64,000 nucleotides of DNA from Sedimentibacter acidaminivorans (GTDB lineage Bacteria > Bacillota > Clostridia > Tissierellales > Sedimentibacteraceae): contig NZ_JAGGKS010000007.1 in NCBI RefSeq assembly GCF_017873955.1, positions 62,001 to 126,000 on the forward strand, given 5' to 3'. Position numbers and translations under genes: made by a program. Each line of letters starts with the position of its first letter. Position 1 is the stretch's first letter. Positions 20,993-28,483 of this stretch are shown one piece after another. The notes beneath the pieces are model-generated. The model worked only from the letters and a program-made list of their open reading frames with translations, searched no databases and was not told where the DNA came from.

Positions 20993-21036
20993 AAAGCTAC
21001 GTACTGTATCTAATTATAGTATGTAGCTTTATTTAT
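20993..21036 (+). terminator. Terminator-like hairpin ending the surface-protein block
   Basis: AAAGCTACGTACT (20993-21005) pairs with AGTATGTAGCTTT (21018-21030) with one G-U pair, followed by a T-rich tail. The rest of the gap from 20920 to 21183 is AT-rich without other signals. The base composition returns to AT-rich here, marking the right edge of the G+C-richer block. Confidence 0.7.
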
Positions 21037-21183
21037 ATTGACATAAACATTAGAAAATATAACTAAATTATAAGAGTAATCAAGAAAATATTTTATAATA
21101 AAATAAAATCAAGCATCTTATTGAAATAATCAATAATAATATTAAATATATTAATAAATATATTAATTATTTTAACTTATATA

Positions 21184-21212
21184 TTGACATTGTAAAAAGG
21201 CAGGTGTATATT
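21184..21212 (+). promoter_or_regulatory. SigA-type promoter for the DUF2089/SHOCT pair
   Basis: TTGACA (21184-21189), 17-base spacer, TATATT (21207-21212), about 35 bases upstream of the first start codon. Near-consensus. Confidence 0.7.
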
Positions 21213-21246
21213 ATTTATAACAAAACAAATTAAGAAGGTGAAAATA

Positions 21247-21636
21247 ATGAAATACAAAGCTCCTGGTAAATGTCCAGTATGTGGAGAAAAACTTTCAATA
21301 ACTAGACTGGGATGTCCTAAGTGTTCAACATCTATTGAAGGTGATTTTCAGCCATGTGAATTTTGCCGCCTCCCGGAAGATGATCTTGATTTTGTAAAGA
21401 TATTCATCAAATGCCGTGGAAATATTAAAGATGTTGAAAAAGAATTAGGAATATCTTATCCAACAGTTCGAGGTAAATTAGACAATGTTATTAAAGGTTT
21501 AGGATTTGAAGTTACTACAAAAGAAAGTGCAAAAGAGAAGGAATTAAAGGAAGCTGCTAAGGAAGAAATTCTTGAACAACTATCAAGAGGTGAAATTAGT
21601 GCAAAACAGGCAACAGAAAAAATTAAAAATTTATAA
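21247..21636 (+). CDS. DUF2089-family zinc-ribbon/HTH protein
   Basis: 129 aa from the ATG at 21247 (GAAGGTG just upstream). The N-terminus is a zinc-ribbon with four CxxC-type pairs (CPVC, CPKC, and CEFC), followed by a helix-turn-helix-like region whose GISYPTVRGKLD resembles sigma-70 region 4 or LuxR recognition helices. This arrangement is that of DUF2089, thought to be a transcriptional regulator. The last 25 residues (EILEQLSRGEISAKQATEKI) form a SHOCT-like helical hairpin that closely resembles the N-terminus of the next protein. It is co-transcribed with that gene (16-base gap, GGAGG). Confidence 0.8.
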   Translation: MKYKAPGKCPVCGEKLSITRLGCPKCSTSIEGDFQPCEFCRLPEDDLDFVKIFIKCRGNIKDVEKELGISYPTVRGKLDNVIKGLGFEVTTKESAKEKELKEAAKEEILEQLSRGEISAKQATEKIKNL

Positions 21637-21652
21637 TTTCAGGAGGTAAGAA

Positions 21653-22099
21653 ATGAGTGAGCAATTAAAAATATTAGAAATGATTGAAAAAGGGCAAATT
21701 ACTGCTTCGGAAGGCATGGAACTTTTAGAAGCGCTCAAGCAGACAAATGAACCTGAGTCTGTACAACAAGTTGAGGTTATACATCATGCTACAAAACATA
21801 ATTACAAATATCTTAAGATTAGAGTAACATCCGATAATCAAGCGGTTAATGTTAACGTTAATATTCCTATACGCCTATTATCAGCAATTGGTGAAATGGC
21901 TGGCAAAATGACTAAAATGATACCAAATGATGCACGAAAAGAAATGGAAAGTAAGGGTATTGATATCACAACAATAGATTTTGCTGGAATTATTGACGAA
22001 TTAATAAACGGTACACTTGATGATCCTAATATTGTGGATGTTGAATCATGGGACGAAGAGCATAAAGCTATGGTAAAGGTAAAAATATATGTTGACTAA
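21653..22099 (+). CDS. SHOCT-domain (YvlB-like) protein, partner of the DUF2089 regulator
   Basis: 148 aa. Residues 1-30 are a SHOCT-like helical hairpin (ILEMIEKGQITASEGMELLEAL). The remainder is a beta-rich domain with alternating hydrophobic strands (YLKIRVTSDN, VNVNVNIP) ending in KAMVKVKIYVD. No signal peptide or catalytic motif. Pairing of DUF2089 with a protein of this kind is common in Firmicutes, where related YvlB proteins are linked to envelope stress control. The shared hairpin in both neighbours suggests that they contact each other. Exact role unknown. Confidence 0.7.
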   Translation: MSEQLKILEMIEKGQITASEGMELLEALKQTNEPESVQQVEVIHHATKHNYKYLKIRVTSDNQAVNVNVNIPIRLLSAIGEMAGKMTKMIPNDARKEMESKGIDITTIDFAGIIDELINGTLDDPNIVDVESWDEEHKAMVKVKIYVD

Positions 22100-22643
22100 C
22101 AAAATTCATTTAAATTGGGTTTATTCTATTGAATCATTTGTTTCGAGGTATGAATAAATTGTCAAAGCACCACTAAAAAAGCAAACTTCCATAGGCGCAG
22201 AAATATATGTTTCTCATGAATTTTTTGTAATTAAATATTACTATTCTGATTTTGCTTAAATGATATTTATTAAATATACGAATAAATATTAGTAAATTTT
22301 ACGAGTGAGTTATTATGCCTGAAAAATGAACATGTACAATGAATTTTTTTATATATTTAAAAAAATATTATCACGTTCATGGCTTTTTAATCACTTTCAA
22401 GGAAGTAATGTATCATACAAATGTAATATTTATTCAATTATATAGATGGTATAGCATTATATATCTTATATATCTATATAGCAAATTTCATGTAAATGTA
22501 TTGGATTTTACTACCTATATTAAAGACACAGACAGTTTATATTAAATGCGCCATATTTCTTATTCTAAAAAAGGTGTTAAGAATATCCACATAGCTACAT
22601 AGATTAACTACAATTATGTAATTAAATAACTATCTACTATTTC
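22100..22643. other. 544-base AT-rich intergenic region
   Basis: No convincing gene. A 68-codon open frame at 22339-22545 lacks a good ribosome binding site and has a composition expected of AT-rich noncoding DNA. A 10-base dyad (AACTACAATT 22606-22615 with AATTGTAGTT 22650-22659) overlaps the end of the next minus-strand gene and may help terminate it. Otherwise nothing. Confidence 0.4.
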
Positions 22644-24017
22644 TCAGTGAATTGTAGTTATTTGTTTTATTAGTTGTTTAATTTCTTCTTGTTTGATTGG
22701 ATTTTGAGACAATATGTATTTATAAAGGCACGACTGTAATTTTATTTCAGATTTACTATACTCTATTGCTTCAACTTCAGGTTTATAAGGATGATGTTTT
22801 GAAAGAGCTGCAATTTCAATTATGTCTAAAGTAGAAAGCACAGCCATAATTTCATTTTCGTTTAGCTCTGCATCTAGTAATAGATCTTCAATATCGCTAA
22901 GTGAATGAATTTTGTTTCTTATAATAGATAATTTATCAGATAAATATCGGCAATGAATTATTTCATCTATTATTTTGCGATACAATTCATTATCCATCTT
23001 TTCACCAAAAGAAAATTGCATCAGAGAATTGTGTTCTGGATATTTTTTCACAATAAATATTCTATTCAATGAATTTTCTTTTACTGAGAAACAAACAGCA
23101 TGGATAATACTAGGTAAACAACTCTCAATATATTTTTGTAATGAAATATTTGTCAAATTGAGATTAAAATAAAGATTTTTACTTGCATTAAGTATTAGGT
23201 GATTAATTTCTACATTGGATTTATTTATCAATACAGTGTGTAGAAGTTCAAGCTGAGTTTTGGTTATATTAAGAGTGGTGACATCAGCATGTATTAGTTC
23301 GCAACCTATCGCCGTTGTTAATACTTGTTGAAAAATATTAAATATTAAGTCGCTATAGTCTTCTTCATATCCGCATAGCAAGTACTGAATATCATTTGGC
23401 GAAAAGAATTTACAAAACATGTTTTCGTAATAAATAGATTGCAAATATTTTTCAATGAATTCAATACCAACTAAATTTTTTATTTGATTGCATAGAGGAT
23501 AATCGGCTGTAATATGGATTTTGTGTGCTTCGAAATCTGGGTTATATAATTTGAAGAACCCTTTGATGCCATCAACTACTGTAGAATTATAAGTGTAGTT
23601 GTCTGTATTAATCTTATTTTTCAATGTTAGCATAAAAATATGCTTCGCTGCATTTATCTTTGTAGCAATACGCTTTCTACCTCGATTATATAAATCATGC
23701 ATATTGACAGTTTTTAATTCTTTAATAGCATCATCAGTATATGGAAAAGATTTAAGCCAAATACCAATTGTATAAAGATTTGATTTCATAATATCTTCAG
23801 CAACTTCAACAGGAATGGAGCTACTATCACCGCTATTATATTTCTCTGTCTTATATGCTAGTAGTTCGAGACAACCATATTGTATAGATTCAATATCAGA
23901 GTTGGTCAACATATTATGATGATAAGCTTCTTCAATCAAAGATTGAAAATAGAATTCTTCATTAAGTTTACTTCTATCAATAGTACTATATTTTTCAATA
24001 TTCCCCTTTTTCATCAT
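22644..24017 (-). CDS. Unknown cytoplasmic protein, second gene of a two-gene operon (possibly DUF6179)
   Basis: About 457 aa from the MMKKG start; GAGGAT/GAGGAC just upstream supports it over a longer version. No signal peptide, membrane segment or classical enzyme motif. The protein is helix-rich with many Lys, Asn and Leu. Its start overlaps the end of the preceding gene by 23 bases, so the two are translationally coupled. From memory the pair resembles the adjacent Clostridial families DUF6179 and DUF6323, but this is a tentative recognition and neither has a known function. Confidence 0.6.
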   Translation of the reverse strand: MMKKGNIEKYSTIDRSKLNEEFYFQSLIEEAYHHNMLTNSDIESIQYGCLELLAYKTEKYNSGDSSSIPVEVAEDIMKSNLYTIGIWLKSFPYTDDAIKELKTVNMHDLYNRGRKRIATKINAAKHIFMLTLKNKINTDNYTYNSTVVDGIKGFFKLYNPDFEAHKIHITADYPLCNQIKNLVGIEFIEKYLQSIYYENMFCKFFSPNDIQYLLCGYEEDYSDLIFNIFQQVLTTAIGCELIHADVTTLNITKTQLELLHTVLINKSNVEINHLILNASKNLYFNLNLTNISLQKYIESCLPSIIHAVCFSVKENSLNRIFIVKKYPEHNSLMQFSFGEKMDNELYRKIIDEIIHCRYLSDKLSIIRNKIHSLSDIEDLLLDAELNENEIMAVLSTLDIIEIAALSKHHPYKPEVEAIEYSKSEIKLQSCLYKYILSQNPIKQEEIKQLIKQITTIH

Positions 24018-24483
24018 TGTCCTCATCCTCAGATTCTTTATAATTTGAGTTATATCCAAAGCGGATATTTTGTGCCATATTTGCAAGTTCTCTATTTGAA
24101 AGTAATTCTAATGAGCCTTGACATACCTCGTTAAAAGCTTTCCCCATGAATTTTATCAAGTCGTCATCGCTAACTAGATCAAGCGTTTCATTTTTATAGT
24201 AGTAAAACATTTCAACAAGTTCTCGTAGTATTTCAGCATAATTGTCCATTGATATATAAGGAGAGTTGCAAAATTCCTTAATTATTTTATCAATTACGCC
24301 ACCACCAAATTCAATTCGTCTGTTTGCTTTAAGAGCATATGATCGCGTTTCAACAAGTTCTACTGCTTGATTGTGCGTCAATATAAGACCAAAATTTTCT
24401 GTAAAATCATTGCATTTTATGATTTCATTTATTGCTTGTTTTTTTATAATAGAAGAAGAAAAAGTAGTCAATTCAAAACTCAA
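23995..24483 (-). CDS. Unknown 162-aa protein, first gene of a two-gene operon (possibly DUF6323)
   Basis: Starts at TTG (24483), with GGGGTGA 4-5 bases upstream on the minus strand. The start residues read (M)SFELTTFSS. The protein is helical, has no membrane segment and ends in a strongly acidic tail (ESEDEDNDEKGEY) that overlaps the next reading frame. The middle carries LTHNQAVELVETR and ANRRIEFGGGVI, which look conserved but are not motifs I can tie to a function. It uses TGA as its stop codon, showing that TGA is an ordinary stop in this genome. Confidence 0.6.
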   Translation of the reverse strand: MSFELTTFSSSIIKKQAINEIIKCNDFTENFGLILTHNQAVELVETRSYALKANRRIEFGGGVIDKIIKEFCNSPYISMDNYAEILRELVEMFYYYKNETLDLVSDDDLIKFMGKAFNEVCQGSLELLSNRELANMAQNIRFGYNSNYKESEDEDNDEKGEY

Positions 24484-24517
24484 AAAATCACCCCAATAAA
24501 AAATATTTTAAAAATAC

Positions 24518-24546
24518 TTGACAAATTCTAATTTTTATGATATGAT
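24518..24546 (+). promoter_or_regulatory. Near-consensus SigA promoter in a divergent gap
   Basis: TTGACA (24518-24523), 17-base spacer, TATGAT (24541-24546). It points right, towards the PHP gene, but a terminator at 24644-24668 lies between them, so its first product would be a short RNA. Confidence 0.7.
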
Positions 24547-24552
24547 ACAAAA

Positions 24553-24668
24553 GTAAATTGGATAAGTGTATTTAAAAATAATAACACGTATCAGGTGGAT
24601 TTTATCACAAGTTATAATAAAAGTCAATAGAGTAATTATGTATGCGGACATATTTGTCTGCTTTTTTT
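24553..24668 (+). ncRNA. Candidate short structured RNA or leader, about 115 nt
   Basis: Defined by a strong promoter on the left and an intrinsic terminator on the right (GCGGACA 24644-24650, loop TATT, TGTCTGC 24655-24661, seven T). The interior has a possible stem GATAAGTGT with ACACGTATC, and no open frame with a ribosome binding site. I do not recognise a riboswitch class. It could be a small RNA or a premature-termination leader of the downstream PHP gene. Confidence 0.4.
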
Positions 24669-24748
24669 AAATACTGGAAATTATTTTTATAATAGGTTAT
24701 AATAAAACACAACAGTAAAAATGGTTTATTTACTAAGAAAGGATATGA

Positions 24749-25474
24749 ATGATGAAATTTGTTTTAGATTCTCATACACATACAATTGCAAGCGGTCACG
24801 CTTATAATACTATAAGAGAGATGGTTATTGCTGCAAAAGAAAAAGGGTTGGAGCTTTTAGCAATTACTGACCATGGACCTAAAATGACAGGAGCCTTTTC
24901 GGAATTCTATTTTGTAAATTTTGGAGCAGTTGAAAAAAATAGATTTGGTGTTGAATTATTATTAGGTTCAGAAGTTAATATTATGGATTTCGATGGAACA
25001 GTGGATTTGAATGATAATATATTAAAGAAATTAGATGTTGTAATTGCAAGTTTACATTTGCCTTGTATAGATCCAGGAACTAAAGAAGAAAATACAAGAG
25101 CTTACTTAAATGCTATGAAAAATCCATATGTTAATATAATTGGACATCCAGATGATAGTAATTTCCCAGTAGATTTTGAAGCGCTTGTTCTTGGAGCAAA
25201 AGAAAATAATGTACTTCTTGAGTTAAATAATTCTTCTTTAAATCCGGATAATTATAGAAGGAATACTAAAGAAAATGATATAGAGATGTTACATTTGTGT
25301 AAAAAGTATAATGTACCAATAGTGGTAGGGAGTGATGCACACGCTGATTCAGCAGTAGGTGAACATGACTTGGCTTTAGAAGTAATAAATATAGTGGATT
25401 TCCCTGTGGATTTAATAGCTAATTGCTCTTTAAAAATGTTTAAAAAATATACAAATAAATATAAGTTCTCGTAG
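24749..25474 (+). CDS. PHP-domain metal-dependent phosphatase (YcdX-like)
   Basis: 241 aa. The PHP metal-ligand motifs are in order: DSHTHT at residues 8-13, TDHGPKM near 42-47, a Glu in LLGSEVN near 72-78, HLP near 104, GHPDDS near 130, and GSDAH near 193-197. This fits the stand-alone PHP phosphatase family (E. coli YcdX, about 245 aa), a cytoplasmic trinuclear-zinc hydrolase of phosphate esters with uncertain physiological substrate. AAGAAAGGA precedes the ATG-ATG start. It may be read through from the upstream leader or from its own TATAAT at 24698-24703. Confidence 0.88.
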   Translation: MMKFVLDSHTHTIASGHAYNTIREMVIAAKEKGLELLAITDHGPKMTGAFSEFYFVNFGAVEKNRFGVELLLGSEVNIMDFDGTVDLNDNILKKLDVVIASLHLPCIDPGTKEENTRAYLNAMKNPYVNIIGHPDDSNFPVDFEALVLGAKENNVLLELNNSSLNPDNYRRNTKENDIEMLHLCKKYNVPIVVGSDAHADSAVGEHDLALEVINIVDFPVDLIANCSLKMFKKYTNKYKFS

Positions 25475-25617
25475 CTTTTTAATGTGGAAATAGATAATTA
25501 ATAGTAAAGGCTATTTGTAAATTATTTAAAATAAATTTTATGGATTATTTAGTAAAATATGAATAAAAAACAATCATCTGTCTATAATAATATAAATGGA
25601 ATAGGAGGTTGTTTGTT

Positions 25618-25872
25618 ATGAATACTCATGGTAATAAAATATTTTATTTAAAGAACATTGCAAATAGCATCAAATCTCAAGACACTGAAGATTCAGTAGA
25701 TGATATATATAGAAGTATAGAAAATGCGAGAAAAGAATGGGAAGATGCGAAAAATATTTTTGAAAATGTTACAAATCCAGACCTAATTGATTATGCTATC
25801 CATAAAGTAGATGCGACAGAAAAAAGGTATACATATTTGTTAAAACAAATAAAGAGCGGTAATATTTATTAA
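25618..25872 (+). CDS. Small DUF2508 (YaaL-like) protein
   Basis: 84 aa from the ATG at 25618 with AGGAGG at 25603-25608. The C-terminal half (ARKEWEDAKNIFENVTNP, then DYAIHKVDATEKRYTYLLKQ) is the typical YaaL/DUF2508 helical pattern found in Firmicutes, a soluble protein of unknown function. In other genomes it sits near recR and the sigK-processing inhibitor bofA; here it is alone, followed at once by a strong terminator. Confidence 0.75.
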   Translation: MNTHGNKIFYLKNIANSIKSQDTEDSVDDIYRSIENARKEWEDAKNIFENVTNPDLIDYAIHKVDATEKRYTYLLKQIKSGNIY

Positions 25873-25886
25873 TACATAATGATTTA

Positions 25887-25912
25887 AGGCGACCATAGGT
25901 CGCCTGTTTTTT
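25887..25912 (+). terminator. Strong bidirectional terminator
   Basis: AGGCGACC (25887-25894), loop ATA, GGTCGCCT (25898-25905), then GTTTTTT. It lies between convergent genes. Confidence 0.9.
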
Positions 25913-26153
25913 ATATTAGTTCTTGATCCAACGCATTGAAAATTTCGGTATTAAAAAAATAGTTTAAAGGAATTTCAAGACCATCACATATTTTTTTAAT
26001 TAGTACAATCCCTACATCTTTTCTATCAGAGTCAAAAACGCTGTATACTGTAGATGGTGTTATACCTGATAAATTAGCTAATTTATTTACGGCTAACCCC
26101 TTTTCTGCACATAGTTCATTAATTCTTTTAATTACAGCTTCTTTTACGCACAT
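25911..26153 (-). CDS. Small XRE-family helix-turn-helix regulator
   Basis: 80 aa from the ATG at 26153, supported by GGAGGTG 4 bases upstream; a longer start at 26180 would ignore it. Residues about 10-65 are a Cro/CI-type HTH: helix 2 and recognition helix in VNKLANLSGITPSTVYSVF, then a capping helix IKKICDGLEIPLNYFF. No effector domain, so it is a simple DNA-binding repressor. The palindrome CGTATACG at 26219-26226 upstream is a possible operator for autoregulation. Confidence 0.85.
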   Translation of the reverse strand: MCVKEAVIKRINELCAEKGLAVNKLANLSGITPSTVYSVFDSDRKDVGIVLIKKICDGLEIPLNYFFNTEIFNALDQELI

Positions 26154-26490
26154 AGCACACCTCCGTATATAAGTATTCATTAATTCAATGTAATTATTTT
26201 ACCACAAATATGTCATAACGTATACGCTAAAACGTAAATTATTAATAAAATTGCAAAACAATTTATAAAATGAATGAACTTCCAACTTATTAAAGAATAT
26301 TAATGCATAAATATTACATTGACGCATATATTGGTAAGAACTGTAATTAGTTAATATATAATATAAATAATTTATATTATTAAATTTATATTATTTATAT
26401 TATATCAAAATAATAGCCATTGCAAAAACTAGTTTTAGGTGTTAAAATCATAAAGATACAACTAAATAATTAGAAAGAGACGTGATATAA
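26154..26490. other. Divergent intergenic region, 337 bases
   Basis: AT-rich promoter region between the XRE regulator and the acyltransferase. It contains CGTATACG (26219-26226), with a further ACGTA nearby at 26231, a candidate operator. A run of ATTATATT-like sequence at 26355-26405 is simple AT repetition. Nothing else seen. Confidence 0.35.
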
Positions 26491-27540
26491 TTGAAATCTG
26501 ATTTGAATGTTCTTACAATTAAAAGGGAGAAATTGTTGGAATTGGATTATATGAGATTTATAGCTTGTCTAGCTGTAATGATAGTTCATATTTCTGCAAC
26601 AGGGGTTACGGATTATATTCATGGTAGTTTCCCTCATATAGTAATGACACTTTTAAACAGAAGTTTGAAGTTTACAACGCCAATATTTATTTTTTTAAGT
26701 GGTGTTACAGGCTTTTATGGGTATAGAAACAAAGAGTTTAAATATTTTGAATTTATTAAAAAAAGATTAACAAGGGTGTTAATTCCGTATTTGTTTTGGT
26801 GTGTGTTATATTATTTTGCATATATTAAATTTGGATTTTATGGCTTTGATATTAAATTTTTCTTGAAAAGTGTTGTTCAAGGCACTATGTCATATCATTT
26901 GTATTTTGTAATAATTATAACTCAACTTTATTTAATGGGACCAATATTTTATAATTTAGTAAAAAAATCGAAAAATAGAGTTAGATTACTTGTAATATCA
27001 GCAATTGTAACTTCTCTATGTGTTGAATATATAAGATTTAATTTATCGGATAGAATATTTTTAAAATATATGTTTTTTTATATGTTTGGTATATTTGTTA
27101 CACTTGAGTATAAGAACTTTACTACATGGCTTAAGAAATATAAAGTTTATGCTATAATTGGATATATAGTTATAGGACTAGCTTATACTTTAGTTTCTTT
27201 TTATAACATGAAAATTTATTCATTTGTATGGTTTTCGTTTTCAACTGTATCGATATTATTTGTATATCTTGTTGGATTATTTGCAAAAGAAAAATTGCAT
27301 AAATTGTATGGTTTTATTAAGGTTTTTGGACAAAGTTCATATTATATATATTTAATGCATCCGATTGTATTGACCACAATGATAATACTGGCAGCAGATA
27401 AAGGAATATTATCTGTTACAACTAGATTAATTATTTATTTTGCTGTAGTAATACCAGTTACAATTATTTCTTGTTTAACATTTACTATAGTGAAAAACAA
27501 AATAAGAGGTATTAGGAAAAAAGCAACAGCTAATGGTTAA
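26491..27540 (+). CDS. Membrane acyltransferase (acyltransferase family 3)
   Basis: 349 aa with about ten membrane spans. The N-terminal LDYMRFIACLAVMIVHI is the hallmark of the OafA/YrhL-type acyltransferase 3 family, with the conserved His in helix 1. A late YYIYLMHPIVL is the typical penultimate helix motif. These integral membrane enzymes O-acetylate (or otherwise acylate) sugars of the cell envelope; the acceptor cannot be told here because no glycosylation genes are adjacent. The start is TTG at 26491. The final codons (KKATANG) lie in a terminator hairpin that has been duplicated by a repeat element, see 27525-27723. Confidence 0.85.
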   Translation: MKSDLNVLTIKREKLLELDYMRFIACLAVMIVHISATGVTDYIHGSFPHIVMTLLNRSLKFTTPIFIFLSGVTGFYGYRNKEFKYFEFIKKRLTRVLIPYLFWCVLYYFAYIKFGFYGFDIKFFLKSVVQGTMSYHLYFVIIITQLYLMGPIFYNLVKKSKNRVRLLVISAIVTSLCVEYIRFNLSDRIFLKYMFFYMFGIFVTLEYKNFTTWLKKYKVYAIIGYIVIGLAYTLVSFYNMKIYSFVWFSFSTVSILFVYLVGLFAKEKLHKLYGFIKVFGQSSYYIYLMHPIVLTTMIILAADKGILSVTTRLIIYFAVVIPVTIISCLTFTIVKNKIRGIRKKATANG

Positions 27541-27549
27541 TTAGCTGTT
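27525..27549 (+). repeat. Left copy of 25-bp target duplication, itself a terminator hairpin
   Basis: Dyad with arms AACAGCTAAT and ATTAGCTGTT around GGTTA. It contains the acyltransferase stop codon (27538-27540). It is identical over 25 bases to 27699-27723, and the identity stops exactly at the element borders. Confidence 0.85.
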
Positions 27550-27698
27550 CAGGCTTTTGACAAACCCCAATTTCTTCGTTGCTTCAAAAATGTTCAATCC
27601 TCACGTATTACGTATACGTTGCGGTTGCCCATTTTTTCGCGCCTTGAAATTGAACTTTGTCAAAAGCCTGTCATCTTGCTGACTTTGTCAGTAATCTG
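27550..27698. mobile_element. 149-bp MITE-like repeat element with 15-bp terminal inverted repeats
   Basis: The left end CAGGCTTTTGACAAA (27550-27564) is the perfect reverse complement of TTTGTCAAAAGCCTG (27656-27670). A small hairpin CTGAC-TTT-GTCAG (27679-27691) follows, and the element closes with CTG as it opened with CAG. No coding capacity. It is flanked by a perfect 25-bp direct repeat, as expected from insertion with target duplication. A diverged piece of the same left end is found at 48116-48138. The internal part is more G+C-rich than its surroundings. Confidence 0.7.
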
Positions 27699-27723
27699 AA
27701 CAGCTAATGGTTAATTAGCTGTT
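27699..27723 (+). repeat. Right copy of the 25-bp target duplication
   Basis: Same 25 bases as 27525-27549, followed by GC and a T-run, so this copy keeps the T-tract while the left copy keeps the A-tract. It contains the stop codon of the minus-strand HD gene (27711-27713). Confidence 0.85.
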
Positions 27724-28286
27724 GCTTTTTTTTCTAGTTCTCTCATAGCTAGAATTGTTTGTTCGAATAAATAGTCTAGCTCCCAACCTAGCATTTCTGC
27801 TCCTTGAGCAATTACTTCTCTAGAACATCCTGCTGCAAAACTAGCAGATTTAAATTTCTTTTTAACACTTTTTACTTCAAGGTCTAAAACACTTTTAGAA
27901 GGTCTCATAAGAGCAACCGCGCCTATAAGGCCAGTTAATTCATCAATAGCAAATAAAACTTTTTCCATAGTGTGTTCAGGCTTAGCATCAACAGCGGTCA
28001 ATCCATAACCATGACTGGCTACTGCATGAATAATTTTATCATCAATTCCTTTTTCTCTCATTATTTCTTGAACCTTAATACAATGCTCATCGGGATACAT
28101 TTCAAAATCAAGGTCGTGTAAAAGTCCAACTATTCCCCAAAAATCTACTTCGTTTTCATAACCTAGCAGCTTCGCAAAATATTCCATTACTCCTTCAACT
28201 GTTGTAGCGTGTTGTATATGAAAGTCCTCTTTGTTGTATTCGTTCAATAACTTCCAAGCTTCTTCTCTTGTAATTTGATTGCTCAT
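27711..28286 (-). CDS. HD-domain hydrolase
   Basis: 191 aa. HD superfamily motifs: H25 in HIQHATTVEGVM, HDLDFE near 58 and H/D residues in VASHGYG near 90-97, giving a metal-binding HD pocket. Members of this single-domain, HDIG-type group are cytoplasmic metal-dependent phosphohydrolases with unknown natural substrates. AGAAAGGAT precedes the ATG. Its last residues (KKATAN) are encoded by the duplicated terminator hairpin and match those of the convergent acyltransferase for that reason, not by homology. Confidence 0.85.
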   Translation of the reverse strand: MSNQITREEAWKLLNEYNKEDFHIQHATTVEGVMEYFAKLLGYENEVDFWGIVGLLHDLDFEMYPDEHCIKVQEIMREKGIDDKIIHAVASHGYGLTAVDAKPEHTMEKVLFAIDELTGLIGAVALMRPSKSVLDLEVKSVKKKFKSASFAAGCSREVIAQGAEMLGWELDYLFEQTILAMRELEKKATAN

Positions 28287-28423
28287 AAGAATTATCCTTT
28301 CTATATATATATATATTTAATTATATTTTATTAAGTTGTCAATGTCAATGAATTGCATAAATAATCCACAATTTTGTGTGAATTATTTGTTTTTGTGTTT
28401 AAATAATCGCCAAAAATTAGTTA

Positions 28424-28452
28424 TTGATTTTATTACAAAGATATGTTAAAAT
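28424..28452 (+). promoter_or_regulatory. Probable promoter of the IclR gene
   Basis: TTGATT (28424-28429), 17-base spacer, TAAAAT (28447-28452), 32 bases before the start codon. Confidence 0.5.
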
Positions 28453-28483
28453 TCTGTTAAAATACATTTAATGGGTGGAAATA

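Noticed and set aside
22339-22545. 68-codon frame in the intergenic region
   Set aside because: Composition of AT-rich noncoding DNA (Ile/Tyr/Phe/Lys/His mix), no good ribosome binding site and no neighbour support.
27711-28286. Shared C-terminal KKATAN of the HD hydrolase and acyltransferase as evidence of a common peptide tag
   Set aside because: Both come from the duplicated terminator hairpin, see the repeat finding.
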